64,000 nucleotides of DNA from Amphimedon queenslandica (taxonomy: Eukaryota; Porifera; Demospongiae; Haplosclerida; Niphatidae): assembly GCF_000090795.2 (NCBI RefSeq), contig NW_003546255.1:587506-651505 (forward strand), read 5' to 3'. The first letter of the stretch is position 1. Every line of letters begins with the position of its first letter. Positions 10,901 to 23,406 of the stretch are shown here, piece by piece. A program made the position numbers and the translations under genes. The notes beneath the pieces were generated by a model, which was not told the DNA's origin, made no database searches, and was given only the letters and a program-made list of their open reading frames with translations.

Positions 10901-13146
10901 ATTATGGCTAAATTCACAAATAAGAAATTATGTTTTATATCAAATTCTCACTTGCTGTTTGAGAGGATTGGCATAAATAAATCACAGGCCACGCCTCCTC
11001 CTTGTTGAGCCGGTAAATTGCTCACACTCCACGATATTGGTGACAAGTCCATGATCTGTCTCTTAGCAACCATTATTGGATGCTCCGCCTCTTTTTCGTT
11101 GACGAACTGATCATTCATTTCGTCATTTTCCTCATACATGTAAACATCGTCAGCTTCCAATAACTCATTCATTATGTCGCTATCTGAGAATCTTTTCTTT
11201 CGTAGCATCATGTCGCCATCACCCGAACCAAGGAGGAGCGAGGGAGAGGGAGAAGGAGAAAGAGAGGAAGACATTGCAAATTCTAGAGAAGAAATCAATG
11301 AAGTTTGAGGCAAAGAAGAGAGTGAAGTCGGGCTAGTGACTGAAGGAGAAGGAGAGGGAGAAGGTGAAGGTGGTTCTATGAAAGAATTGTTCCTAATAAA
11401 AATGGTAGTATCAGAGTAAGGATCATCATCAGGTTGGACAAACACGACTTCAAAGCTCTGATTATTTGAAAATGAAAAAGCAGCTGACACTTGGACAGTT
11501 GGCCGAGCATAATTAATATTAGCACAGACCCACCTTGGTGCTCCAGGCTCAGCTAAATGTATTACGACTGATCGGCCAATGATACTATCAACCCCAAACA
11601 AAGGAATATTAGGATCGGAATACTCTGCAGCTGACTCATTAAGTCCATCTAGTAATTCAAATTTACCGCTTAAATCTCCGACCTCATACTGGTCACTGGT
11701 CAGGCCTGGTGGTAGGGGATATGGTGCATTTCTTGGGTTCCAATGTCCCCCAGTGTATGACGGACCACATCGGCTCCGATCAGTAACTCCCTCACCAACT
11801 GGAGTCTCATGGACATGATACCCACCAGCCATTTCATTGAGTCCGGTAATATTAACGAGAACTGTTGTAGGATCAAAAGGAGAGTCTTGTTTGAATTTGA
11901 TAGAGCCATAAACTCCTTCTTCACCGTTAAAAACAGATACTGCTTCTCTTGGTTTCAATGCTGTTAAATTACCGCAAGCTACTCTAGGAGCACCTCTGTT
12001 CTCTTGATGAATCACAATGGATCTGTTCTCTATATAGTGTCCTTCACTGTCTATCAATAGAGGAAGATCAATATCAGAGTAGAACAATCTTCCTTGATTA
12101 CTGGTACTGCTAAACGATATCGTTCCTCCTTTATTCGATAAATCCCCAACCTCACATTCAAACGGGTTTGACTCGTTACAGTTATTAAGATAGTCGTTAT
12201 TAGTAACATTTACATTCCGCGGATTATAATGTCCAGCTGTAGAAGAGCAAGCATTGTCTCCGCCCGTGACTGGATCCTCGTGAACATGCCAGTTGTGATC
12301 CTGAGTAGCCAAGGGAGAAAGGAGATCAACAAAGACAGTTGTGAGGTTGAACGAGTACTGAGTAAAGTAAATATTACCGACAATACTCGAGCGACGAAAT
12401 GGAGAATAAGCTCTTGATATGACGTCTTGAGACGAGTTGATAAGAATGTTAGCACAAACAAACCGAGTTCCATTACTAAAATGAAATACTATCGAACGAC
12501 CGATTATACTATGACGACCGTATAAGGAGATGGTGTCATCTCCTTCTGAGAAGGGTAAGTCAGACACATTTAATAGACCAAACTTTCCACTGAGATCCCC
12601 AATCTCACAAGCAGCTGGATTATTTTTATTACAATTAGTTGAGTAATTTGCTTGATTGAATGCGCCAAGAGGATCAAAGTGACCACCAGTGTTCGGAGGG
12701 GAGCACGGCGATGGGAGGGCACTGGCAAACGGATACTGGTGGACGTGCCATTGGTATAGTTCATCGGGCGGAAGACCAGTTAGGGTAAGTCTGATGTTTG
12801 TCTCTGAGGTGGGTGTGTTTTGAGTGAAAATGATAGTTCCTGTAACTCCTCTTTGTGATACTGTTGCAATAGCAGTGAGATTAGCTGGAAGAGAGGAGGA
12901 GGGGAGAGGGGTAAGGGGGGGAGGAGAGGGGGAGAGGTAAGAAGAGTAAATAAAACCTTATATGTTATGTATATAAAAGACATAAAATATACTCTTAAAA
13001 AAACTATAAGATGTCACATGTATATACATGTATATATAAATGATGTAGAATAAAGAAGGACAAAGGTGAGCATATTTACCTGAGCAACATTCTATCAGGA
13101 GTAGCCATATCAAAACTGTTAGAGTGATTGGAGCATGAACCTGCAT
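4967..13146 (-). CDS. Transmembrane multi-Cu-SOD protein with cytoplasmic SH3 domains and proline-rich tail
   Basis: Ten exons: 13146-13080, 12884-10952, 10842-10697, 10399-10139, 10056-9847, 9284-9078, 9030-8482, 8427-8273, 8113-7456, 7335-4967. They sum to 6555 nt, 2184 residues, with matching phases at every GT-AG junction. Order: signal peptide (1-22); three Cu/Zn-SOD-like domains, each with HVH, a GH(F/Y/W)(D/N)P motif, GDLS and a later IVFH/IVIH/VVIH histidine, i.e. four copper ligands, while the zinc histidines are missing; a degenerate fourth SOD; an RKKR furin-like site (11191-11202); Ser/Thr stalk; transmembrane helix (about 809-836); SH3 at about 873-935, 1027-1085 and 1125-1176; four short repeats; a Pro-rich tail with about seven Y-E/D-x-P type motifs; last SH3 about 2118-2184. 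Cu-only SOD repeats are a known extracellular family; joining them to SH3 signalling is unexpected. Confidence is high for the domains, lower for single-gene status without transcripts. Confidence 0.85.
5925..6230 (-). other. Tyrosine-motif cluster in the SOD-SH3 tail
   Basis: Read on the minus strand, this part of the last exon encodes about seven tyrosines in short similar contexts: DYEKP, DYEEPLPKP, GYEKIDP, SYDKPVP, EYEEPLPKP, QYEEVK and DYEPV. They are spaced roughly 10-30 residues apart. Such acidic pY-E-E/x-P contexts are typical SH2-docking sites when phosphorylated. That they are phosphorylated here is inference. Confidence 0.7.
7456..8113 (-). other. Exon with four short amphipathic repeats
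   Basis: This exon of the SOD-SH3 gene encodes four related segments: FSDEISNAFKKRK, LSDEIANAFKRRE, LEDQLAAAIKKRS and LEDQLAAALKKRS, separated by Ser/Pro/Gly-rich linkers. The pattern (hydrophobic, acidic, alanine-rich helix ending in basic residues) resembles short actin-binding helices of the Ena/VASP or WH2 type, but the match is by eye only. Confidence 0.55.
9345..9800 (+). repeat. Intronic array of ~178-bp repeat (3 units)
   Basis: Three units marked by GAAGTCGGAATCAGCTCAAA-like phrases near 9378, 9553 and 9735. Each is followed by ATCAATATGTATCAGAAAAT and, in the first two, by ACCATGGGCTATAG. The array lies within the intron 9285-9846 of the SOD-SH3 gene, antisense to it. Confidence 0.85.
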
Positions 13147-15409
13147 GCTGTCACCCTACAGAAAAGGGAAAAAGAGGTAAATTAGATTCATACTTATTAG
13201 CATATTGCTGCAATGAGAGCTCCTGCACAAGTAAGGTAATGATATAACTCCATTGGGAGCCATTGAGATTATTCATTAAGATACAAGATACATTGACAAA
13301 TAATATCATATCATGTACATATACCCATTGAATACACAAGTGTAAAAAGGCAATGGGACACATCTGGACAAAATGTTATCATACAGTGCTAACGTGAGAT
13401 ATCTGCTACTTATTACGTGAGATATCTGCTACTTATTGAGCTATTGACAGTAAACAGTGCATTATTTATAGATTATACAAATGGTTTGTGGCTTCTTTTG
13501 TGAACCAATTTAGTCTAGAAACCCCCTCCCAAAACATGTTCAATAATAAATGATTAAGAAGAGTACAGTCCAATAGTCTGCTACATGCATGACCTTTGTA
13601 CACTGAAAACATTAAATTGAGTGCTCTTTTTCCTTTATATAATCAATTCAATACCTATTTCCTCTTACTACTCCATAATTAAAGATAAATTAATAAGAGT
13701 ATATAGCAACTCCTTCTGTCTAGCTCAAATACAAGTACACTATAAACTTATAATCCTGGCTTCACTAAAAACAACACTATTTCAAGGCATAACCATGCAC
13801 CTACTCGTGACTTGTGCTATAATAATATGGATAGTCGTGACTTATTCTGTAGTAAATCACAGTCACAAGACTGGACACTAATTTACTGTTGATTATAGAA
13901 AATGATATTACAATAGCTGAGGAGGCTAAGAAGGATTTCCCTACCATTTAAGCTTAACAAGTGATAATGATACAGTAGTAGATAGATAAATATCTGTATC
14001 TCCTTATTTCTCAGTGGGATTATGAGTGAGTAATAAAGAGAAGACTTAGAAAGAGAGTTTGTTGGCATTACCCTTATGACACTATAGTAAATTATTGACA
14101 CTGTGGTTAGAACAGACACCAAAAAAATAATGTATTTTATACATGCATCAACTTCAGTACTACAAATCCAATTTTCGTTAAAAATGGGAGTGTAGAGCAA
14201 TAATAATGCATTATAGCTATTCACTCATTGTCATGCTATGACTACTAATATGTATTACCAAACATAATTTTTCACAACATGCTGTCTCTGAGCTGCTTGC
14301 TTATTAGCCCTTGTATACATGTGCATTAAAACAAAGAGGGAGCATAAATATTTCCTCTGTATATGTGGGATGATGCATGTGAAAGGAAAAGGAGTTCCCA
14401 ATCTTGTACTGTCACCATCTAAAAAATGTGCTGCTGGTGGAGCAATGCATTCCCTTCCCTTGAACTGTTGAAGTTTACACAGGAGGCAGAGTTTGATTGG
14501 AATAGTTTGTTTATGTCAAGGAACACAAACAAATAGACAAAACACAACTGTTCCTGTTTATCTCTATGTACATGAACAGGTATTTATAGAAAGAGAAGTT
14601 AAAGGGGACACTTCCTTACATAAAGAGGAAGAGTGGACATTTATACTCCATAATGTTTACAATCATTGCATTATATGCTAAGCCAAGCTATCAACCAAGT
14701 CACAGATGGATAGATAACTGGTTGTTGAGTGTCAGTGTTATCAGTTTGTTATACAAACAAGGTATGCTATGTTTACTGGTAGTGAGACATGTAAAGAAGT
14801 GTTTGCATTCAGTGTTATTCAGATTGTGAGAGGCTGACACTATAATTTAATTCTTTTTTTTTTACTTGAAACTTTTTCCATGATGTCAAAAAATCAAGGG
14901 AAAGTACTAGCCTTTATAAACTATAACTTTATCTAATCAAATCAATAGGGACAATTATTAAGGAAAGAGGAAGAAATATTTTATACAAGAACAAACACAA
15001 AGCACAGGAAGGGCCTAAAACAAGCTCTAATTGTGTATGCCCACTTGTTATAACGTGTAACAGGGACACCACTAACTCTTGTAAAGTCGTAGATCTTGTA
15101 CTTATCATCTTGTACAGTGTACTTATCAAAACAGTATGACAATATATTGCAAGTCTTGGTGCCGCATTATTTACAAGGGCATCTTCTAGTTGATACAACA
15201 ATTGTAACTCACCTTGTTGTCTTTGTTTCCTTTACCTGCACAGGACAAGAGAGAGAGAGAGGGAGACAGAGAGACAGAGAAAGTCAGACAGCAACAGAGA
15301 TGCACTAGGGTGTGGCTTAATATTGCTGTCTGCCCAGCCCCGCCCACTGAGCTGATGGTGTATGATGTCACTGTATGGATCTACTGGTAAATGTGAAATT
15401 CATGCAACA
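13147..15409. other. Gene-poor intergenic region
   Basis: I see no convincing exon on either strand between the start of the SOD-SH3 gene and the first GH3 gene. A 23-bp direct duplication lies at 13392-13437 (ACGTGAGATATCTGCTACTT repeated). A GA-rich run occurs at about 15247-15300 and a GGGTGTGGC/CCCCGCCCA pair at 15309-15346, just upstream of the GH3 gene, as expected for a promoter-proximal region. Both neighbouring genes are transcribed away from this region. Confidence 0.6.
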
Positions 15410-16572
15410 ATGAAGTTAGTTGACCTTTTAAAAGTCATGGAGCTACTAGGACGTTCTGCTATTGCAGTGTTTCTTCTCTTCTTGGTTGCATCTCGGGCTG
15501 ATTATTGTGAAAAACCTCCTTTCAACGCCTATTTGTACTGGTAAGACTAGATCTACTAAGAAAACATTGAAATCTTAAACTTTTTGTTAATTATACAAAA
15601 TTTTGCAAACTGACAATCTCCTTTTTATTTTACAGCAATTATAGTGCAAGCATAACTGAGAGAGTAAAAGGTAATGATTTATTCTCAAATTTTTGATTTT
15701 TAATAAATAAAGGATAGCATTAATTAATTAGAACATCAATGCATAGCATGCAAAAATATGGCATTTTTAATTCTTAAAATGGCCGTAACTTGAAAAATTG
15801 AAGTCGGAATTGGCTCATACTTCTACATAGCATAAGGACATTTTTATGTATCAGAAAATGTAATAAAAATTGGGGGTCATTTCCTAGCCATTTTTTGAAG
15901 AAAAGCATGGGCTATAGTACAGGGAAATTTTCAAAAATTAGCCCATTTCTTTAAATGGCCATAACTTGAAAAATTGAAGTCGGAATCGGCTCAAACTTTC
16001 TACATAGCATAAGTACATCAATTTGTATCAGAAAATGTAATAAAAATGGTGGGTCATTTTGGAGCCATTTTTTGGAAAAAACCATGGGCTATAGTACAGG
16101 GAATTTTTTTAATTGGCCCATTTTTTTAAAATGGCCATAACTTGAAAAATTGAAGTCAGTATTGGCCCAAACTTTCTACACAGCATAAAAATATATATAC
16201 TTCATTTTGTTTTTCTGATTTCTCAATATTTCTTAGATTTGCTCAGTCGTCTTACAGTCCTTGAAAAGATGTCACAAACTGCCACAAACGCATCTGCCAT
16301 CGAAAGACTTGATATCCCTGCTTATGATTGGTACCTCAATGCAACAAATATAGTTTAATTACTACTTTTACACTCTTAAGGTGGTCCGAATGTCTTCATG
16401 GCCTAGCACAGTCTCCTGGAGTTTTCTTTGAAAACGACGTTAGTTGTCATGAATAAATTAGAGCATTCCATTTTTCATCATAGCTTACCTCTGCAACTTC
16501 ATTTCCTCAAGTTATTGGACTTGGAGCTACCTTTAACATGTGAGTATAGCTACAGCTGCTATGATTAACTTT

Positions 16573-16605
<33 letters not shown>

Positions 16606-19349
16606 GGTCTCTAGTATTGGCAATGGGTCAAGTAATATCAACCGAAGCAAGAGCTTTTGCTAACAATGGCCAATCTGGACTGACCTTCTTTGCACCAAAC
16701 ATTAATATATACAGGTATAGAAAATTTGAAGAAAAATACAAATTTATAATAAACTAAAAGAGATCCCCGATGGGGCAGAGGTCAAGAGACACCAGGAGAA
16801 GGTACACACTATAAGCTATTGTAGTTTCAGTTGCTTTATTCTTCAATAGATCCTTACCTCACTTCACAATATGCTGCTAACTTTGTTAAAGGGATACAGG
16901 AAGGGAGTGAGGACAGGAGGTAGATCTTCTTAGTTTGCAATTTGTGCTTCATTTGTGAATAGATATTTGAAGGCAATTGCTACTTGCAAGCACTATGCAG
17001 CATACAGTATGACAGAAACCTATTAAATTGTTAAAAATTATTTATAGATTTGGAGAGATACTTAGATGTAAGACGAGTAAACTTCAATGCAATCGTATCT
17101 GATCAAGACCTGGAAGAAGTACTATATACAACATTAAATATAACATTTGATATTTAATTCTCCCAATTATTTAGACATACTTACCTGCATTCAAAGCCTG
17201 TGTTCAGGAAGGTCAAGTTGGTAGCATCATGTGCAGCTACAATGCAATCAATGGAGTACCTAATTGTGCCAATGACTTCATCAATAATAAAATTGCTCGT
17301 GATACGTGGGGATTTGAAGGCTACATTGTAAGTATTGCATATCCATAGTTTGTATGTTATGCATGTTGTTTCACAGGTTAGTGACTGTGGTGCTATACTT
17401 GATATACAGTATAAACACAAGTAGATATGTACTACTTAATTTATTTTAATTCTTTGCTGATTTGTACAGCTATACATCAGATACCAACATAACAGTTGCT
17501 GATGCTCTTAAAGGAGGCTGTGATCTTAACTGTGGCCACTTTTATGAAAAGTACATGGAAGTAAGTCACATAGGCACATGAGACCATTGCATTATACAAG
17601 AATGTTAGGATGCATTTGATAATAGCACAATCACTGAAGAGGATATTGATAAATCACTAACTAGACTATTCACATCTAGGTAATAGCAATATATAATGCT
17701 TCATACAGTATTGTTTCTTGTTTTATGCATCATTTGTTTCATAGGATGAGACTAGGTATGTTTGATCCTCCTGAAATACAGCCATTTAGACAGTACAGTG
17801 TTAAAGATGTCAATACTCCTGAAGCTCAGGTAAGAAACATTACATGCAAACTAAGAGTTTTATCTTTGTGTCTCTATAAAAGGATTTGGCATTAAATGCA
17901 GCAAGGGAGGGGATTGTCCTACTTCAAAATAAAGGTAAAAATTAATAAATAGCTTCATTGCATATTCTAACAGGTAGTGTATTGCCTTTGGACATTGTTA
18001 AGCACAGCAACATTGCTGCTATTGGACCCAATGCTGATGCAACACATATAATGCAAGGAAACTATCATGTAATGCAATGCTTTGATTAAAATTACAATTA
18101 ACTCATGCCCATATGCAGGGAATAGCTCCATATTTGATTAGCCCATTGCAAGGATTCAGCAATCTTGGTATAAATGCAACTTATCAGATTGGCTGTCCTG
18201 TTGCATGCAATGATACTGAAGGTTTCCCTGATGCTGTAAAAGCAGTGCAAGGAGTTGATGCAGTCATTGCTGTCATTGGACTAAACAATACACAAGAAGG
18301 GTTGGTTTAATATAGTATTGATATAAAATATTAATGTGTAAAATACTCTAATATAGCGAGTCACATGATAGGACAAGCATTGCATTACCAGGTCATCAAG
18401 AAGATTTGTTATTAGAACTGAAAAAGAACGCAGCTAAAGGTACACCTCTTATTGTGGTTGTTATGTCAGGAGGATCTGTGGATCTTACAGGAGTAAAGGT
18501 AACTCAATAAGTGATTAATATATAATGTTCTATTGTTATATGATAATAGGACATTGCAGATGCTATATTGTGGGCTGGGTATCCTGGTCAGTCTGGAGGT
18601 CAAGCTATTGCTGAAGTAATTTATGGTAAAGTGAATCCATCAGGACGACTACCAGTGACCTTTGTAAGGAACATTGACAGTAAATAGTATCAATAGTAAT
18701 GTTTCTCAGTATCCTGCTAGTTACATTAATGAGATACCATACACTAACATGAGTATGAGGGTACCACCAGGACGATCATACAAGTTCTACACTGGAACTC
18801 CTGTCTTTCCATTTGGATTTGGACTTAGCTACACAACTTTTGAAATAAAATGGTAAACATATTAAAGCATAATATTATGACATTTAAGTTGCACATAGGA
18901 AGGATACTAGTACTGCTAAAGATTATTACTTAAAAACAACTCATGATGAAGTCGTCAATTATGAAGCTACAGTGACAAATAGTGGTAGCAGGCCTGGCAG
19001 TGTATCAGTATTAGCATTCATCACATCTAGCGTTAGTCTAAATGAACTATATCCTTGTATAATGTATGCATTTTCTACAGGTGCCTGGTGCCCCTATGAA
19101 AGAACTCTTTGCTTTCAAAAAGATTTATTTAGAGCCGACCGAGTCAGTTGATGTCTCATTTGTTGCAGAGCCTAAAGTGTTCACAACTGTGGACATATAT
19201 GTGAGCTTTTGTACACATACTGAATTGTTTGATGTGCCATTATTTGCTATTATATATAGGGAATTAGAAAGATAAGACCTGGTGCATACAAGATTATCAT
19301 TGGAGATGATGATCATCACATTAAGCACAATGTATTTATAAGTGCTTGA
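15410..19349 (+). CDS. Secreted GH3 glycoside hydrolase, copy 1 (beta-xylosidase/glucosidase-like)
   Basis: Twenty-four exons: 15410-15540, 15636-15670, 16237-16330, 16381-16438, 16484-16539, 16607-16714, 16761-16801, 16850-16919, 16963-17006, 17048-17118, 17175-17327, 17377-17420, 17470-17560, 17609-17679, 17745-17829, 17883-17934, 17974-18068, 18119-18300, 18357-18498, 18550-18663, 18710-18852, 18899-19031, 19081-19200, 19260-19349; 2223 nt, 740 residues. Landmarks are a signal peptide, [33 protein letters not shown], and VSDCGAI, whose Asp is the GH3 catalytic nucleophile. Then come the second GH3 domain ([25 protein letters not shown]) and a fibronectin-III-like end ([12 protein letters not shown]). 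The layout resembles plant/fungal beta-xylosidases, so it should release terminal sugars outside the cell. The start could be the inner Met of MELLGRSA. The substrate is not deducible. Confidence 0.88.
15775..16185 (+). repeat. Intronic array of ~175-bp repeat (3 units)
   Basis: Units are marked by GAAGTCGGAATTGGCTCA-like phrases near 15803, 15976 and 16151 and by ACCATGGGCTATAGTACAGG. They fill most of intron 2 of GH3 copy 1, in the sense orientation. Confidence 0.85.
18499..18852 (+). repeat. Tract nearly identical to 22185-22537 (GH3 copy 1 versus copy 2)
   Basis: Exons 20 and 21 and the introns before and between them are nearly identical between the two gene copies. This includes intron bases such as TGATTAATATATAATGTTCT, while the exons on both sides differ clearly. 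Matching introns inside otherwise diverged paralogues suggest gene conversion. Confidence 0.8.
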
Positions 19350-19597
19350 GAATCTGCTTTATAAACAATCTTGCTGCAAGCAGCTATTATTTATTAGGGG
19401 TAATTTATAGTCTGCTATGTTAGAGTAGAATGCAAATAATGCACTTTAGAATGCACTACATGATCAGCTTAACTTAATTCATACTTGATTTGATAATTGT
19501 ATTCATGCTGGTGGCATGGGCTAGCCTAGCTCATTAGCTTTTGTCAGCCCAACCCTATTGCAAGGCTGCAGCTAAAATTGACCTTTTTTGATTGAAA

Positions 19598-22500
19598 ATG
19601 GAGATGAAGTTTACTGTCCTTTTAGTCTTCCTTTTCGCCTCATCTGTTGCTGACTACTGTGAAAAGGCACCCTTTAACACCTACAAGTACTGGTAAGAGA
19701 TTCATATGCAACTTATGATCATGAAGAACCAAGCATAGTATTTATTATAGCTCATTTAGTACATGTGCTACATAATTCTAATTGACCTATCTCTTTACTT
19801 TTGTACAGTGATTACACTCAGAGCATACCTGAGAGAGTAAATGGTAAGATGTTCATTACTATGTGTACATGCTCTTTCAATCTGCTTTGATATCCAGATC
19901 TTCTTAGTCGTATGACAATTCTTGACAAAATACCACAATTGATAACTTCTGCCCCAGCTATACCAAGCCTTGACATTCCTGCATATCAATGGTACTGCAG
20001 AGATCACTCTATGAATAAAGTTTATGTACATTACACTTTAGGTGGTCTGAGGGGCTCCATGGCGTAGCTGGCTCACCTGGAGTTCATTTTGGAGGCAATG
20101 TTAGTTTCTAAATGCAACTAGTATATATTAATAAGTTCTGTTTATTTTTTAATGTGTAGTTTCCCAATGCAACATCATTTCCTCAAGTTATTGGCCTTGG
20201 AGCTACTTTTAACATGTAAAGCTGGCACAAATCAAAAACAGCCATGCCAAGTTCTATTTACATAACTGTGATTATTAGGTCTCTAGTGTTGGCAATGGCT
20301 CAAGTAATATCAACCGAAGCAAGAGCTTTTGCAAATGGTGGACAAGCTGGACTGACTTACTTTGCACCAAACATTAATATATTCAGGTAAATTAAAACAA
20401 GCTAAATGAATACAATTTTATAATATACTGAAAGGGATCCACGATGGGGCAGAGGTCAAGAAACACCAGGAGAAGGTACACACTATAAGCTATTGCAGTG
20501 TTAATAGCTTTATTCTTCAATAGATCCTTACCTCTCTTCACAATATGCTGCTAACTTTGTGAAAGGAATGCAAGAAGGGGCTGATGATACAAGGTCAGTG
20601 TGTATTTTATGCATGTCTTTCAATACTTTATAGATATTTGAAAACAATTGCAACTTGCAAGCATTATGCAGCTTATGGTAGCATACATGCATCATAGACA
20701 TGTTCAATGATTTGATGTTTTATATAGATCTTGAAAATTATCTCAATCTCTCTCGACATACTTTCAATGCTATTGTATCTGATCAAGACTTTGAAGAGGC
20801 AAGTTTTACGTTTATTTATTAAATTTACAATAATTTTTTTGACAGACATACTTCCCAGCATTCAGATCTTGTGTGGAGGAAGGCAAAGTTGGAAGTATCA
20901 TGTGCAGTTATAATGCAGTTAATGGTGTACCAAGTTGTGCCAATGATTTCATTAATAACGAAGTTGCTAGAGGCAAATGGGGCTTTGAAGGATATGTTGT
21001 AAGTAAAATTAATTAGTATGAAAAACATGATAAAAATAATTTAAATATTTAATAAAGGTAAGTGACTGTGGAGCTATCAGTGACATTATAAATTCACACA
21101 AGTAAATTAATGAGTAGAAATGTATGTGCTATGTAATGAGTGCAGGTATACGTCAAATACCGATGATACTGTAGCAGCTGGTCTTAGAGGAGGCTGTGAC
21201 CTCAACTGTGGTCATTTCTATTCTGATCATGCACAAGTATTGCAGCTATTGTGTAATGGAATGTGTTAAGATAATGCTCATTTAGGCTGCTTATGATAAT
21301 GGAGCTATTACAGATGATGACATTGATCGTGCTATGACTAGACTCTTCACATACAGGTGAAGAATATAGTGTGTATTTTATCTATGTATTAATTGATGCT
21401 ATACTGTTTTCTTTTAGAATGCGATTAGGTATGTTTGATCCTCCAAGCATGCAGCCATTCAGAGATTACACAAATGATAAAGTAGACACAAAACAGCATG
21501 AGGTCAGCAGCTATAGTATACTGAATTGCTTTGCTATAAATCAAATTATACTATAATAGGCTTTGGCTCTAGATGCTTCAAGAGAAAGCATTGTTCTCCT
21601 TCAAAATAATAAAGGTTAGATCTTTATCTCATTATTACTTCATTTATCTTCTCTTCTTAGATATACTTCCATTGAGTTTGACTACACATCGTAAAATCGC
21701 ACTTGTTGGCCCACATGGACAGGCCCAAGGAGCAATGCAAGGAAACTATAAGGTAAAGAAACATGATCATTAAAAGACTTATTATAATAATATAGGGGAC
21801 AGCTCCTTATTTGATTAGTCCAATGCAAGGGCTGCAAGATCTTGGACTTAGTGTCACTTTTGCTGCAGGATGTACTCAAGTTGCTTGTCCTACCATAGCT
21901 GGCTTCAGCGAAGTCACAAAATTAGTTGAAGAGCACAGTATTGAAGCTATTATAGCTGTCATTGGGCTTGATGAGTCACAGGAGAGGTGAATGCTATCAA
22001 TATAAATTATCATAACATATTTATGATTATTATTATATGCAGTGAAGGGCATGACAGGACAAGCCTTACTCTGCCTGGCCAACAAGTGCAGCTACTGGAA
22101 GATATAAAGAAGAAAGCTGTTCCTGGCATTCCTTTTATTGTAGTTGTTATGTCAGGAGGACCTGTAGATCTTTCAGGAGTAAAGGTAACTCAAAAGTGAT
22201 TAATATATAATGTTCTATTGTTATATGATAATAGGACATTGCAGATGCTATATTGTGGGCTGGGTATCCTGGTCAATCTGGAGGTCAAGCTATTGCTGAA
22301 GTAATTTATGGTAAAGTGAATCCATCAGGACGACTACCAGTGACCTTTGTAAGGAACAGTGACAGTAAATGGTATCAATAGTAATGTTTCTCAGTATCCT
22401 GCTAGTTACATTAATGAGATACCATACACTAACATGAGTATGAGGGTACCACCAGGACGATCATACAAGTTCTACACTGGAACTCCTGTCTTTCCATTTG

Positions 22501-23032
22501 GATTCGGACTTAGCTATACAACTTTTGAAATGAAATGGTATAAATTATTACTTACTTATTTATTTATTTTGTCTTAAAGGAAAAATCCACCTAATGTGAC
22601 ACATTTAAAGACAACTCATGATGTTGATGTCAACTATGAAGTTGTTGTCACTAATGCTGGTAAAAGGTCTGGAAGTGTTTCTGTATTGGCATACATAACA
22701 TCAACTGTAAGCAGCAACATGCTAAGTAACTCATTGATAATGCTACCTATTATCATTGCAGGTCCCTGGTGCTCCTATGAAAGAATTGTTTGGTTTTCAA
22801 AAGATTTACTTAAAACCGGAGCAGTCAATGACACTTTCATTTGTAGCTGAACCTAAGGTTTTCACAACTGTTGACAAACATGTAAGAGTTTGGATATGCA
22901 TGATGCAGTATTATATTAATGATGTTTTTCATTGTGTTGTAATAGGGTGAAAGGAAGATAAGACCTGGTACTTATAAGATTACCATTGGTGACACCAGTG
23001 ATCTGAAGCATACAGTATTTATAAGAGAATAA
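19598..23032 (+). CDS. Secreted GH3 glycoside hydrolase, copy 2
   Basis: Same 24-exon plan as copy 1: 19598-19692, 19809-19843, 19898-19991, 20042-20099, 20160-20215, 20279-20386, 20435-20475, 20524-20593, 20634-20677, 20728-20798, 20846-20998, 21058-21101, 21146-21236, 21286-21356, 21418-21502, 21560-21614, 21661-21752, 21796-21986, 22043-22184, 22235-22348, 22395-22537, 22580-22706, 22762-22881, 22946-23032. Total 2187 nt, 728 residues. The signal peptide ([16 protein letters not shown] region) is followed directly by DYCEKAPF, as in copy 1. The nucleophile motif VSDCGAI is intact (21058 onward), as are [11 protein letters not shown] and the C-terminal fibronectin-like part. One intron (20799-20845) begins GC instead of GT, where copies 1 and 3 have GT. 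Gap to copy 1 is about 250 bp. Probably a tandem duplicate with similar secreted hydrolase activity. Confidence 0.9.
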
Positions 23033-23406
23033 AGTATAAAGACTGCTTGCTATATATGCTATCTTTTGCTGCATTTGCTTCAGCTATATATAGTCTATCT
23101 AGGGTGTGTTTAGATTAGGTTTTATATTGAACTTGCTGCACTGCATGCATAGGTGACTTTTATTTTAAATTTTATTTTAGTACTAAAATAAGGGCTTTAA
23201 TAATTCTTTTAATCATATGAATGGAGACAATTATATAACTATGTAATAAATAAACTACAAAGGAATCCTAGTTACATTAAAGTTTCATGCTTCAAATTAT
23301 TTTAAATTTGTTATTATTAAATAAGAGAACATAATTATAAGCACAAGGAGTATTAAATGCAAACAACTGCAAAGGAATCCTAGTCTTATAAAAAGCTTCC
23401 TCCAGC
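23033..23406. other. Short AT-rich intergenic stretch
   Basis: It lies between the stop of GH3 copy 2 and the stop of the small opposite-strand gene. I see no coding signal. Confidence 0.6.

Noticed and set aside
13147-15201. Small hydrophobic frames on both strands upstream of the SOD gene
   Set aside because: No splice logic, no recognisable domain and AT-rich codon content; probably chance frames.
15410-19349. GH3 copy 1 as a pseudogene because of short broken frames
   Set aside because: All breaks are explained by short introns; 24 exons join to 740 codons without a stop, and phases equal those of copy 2.
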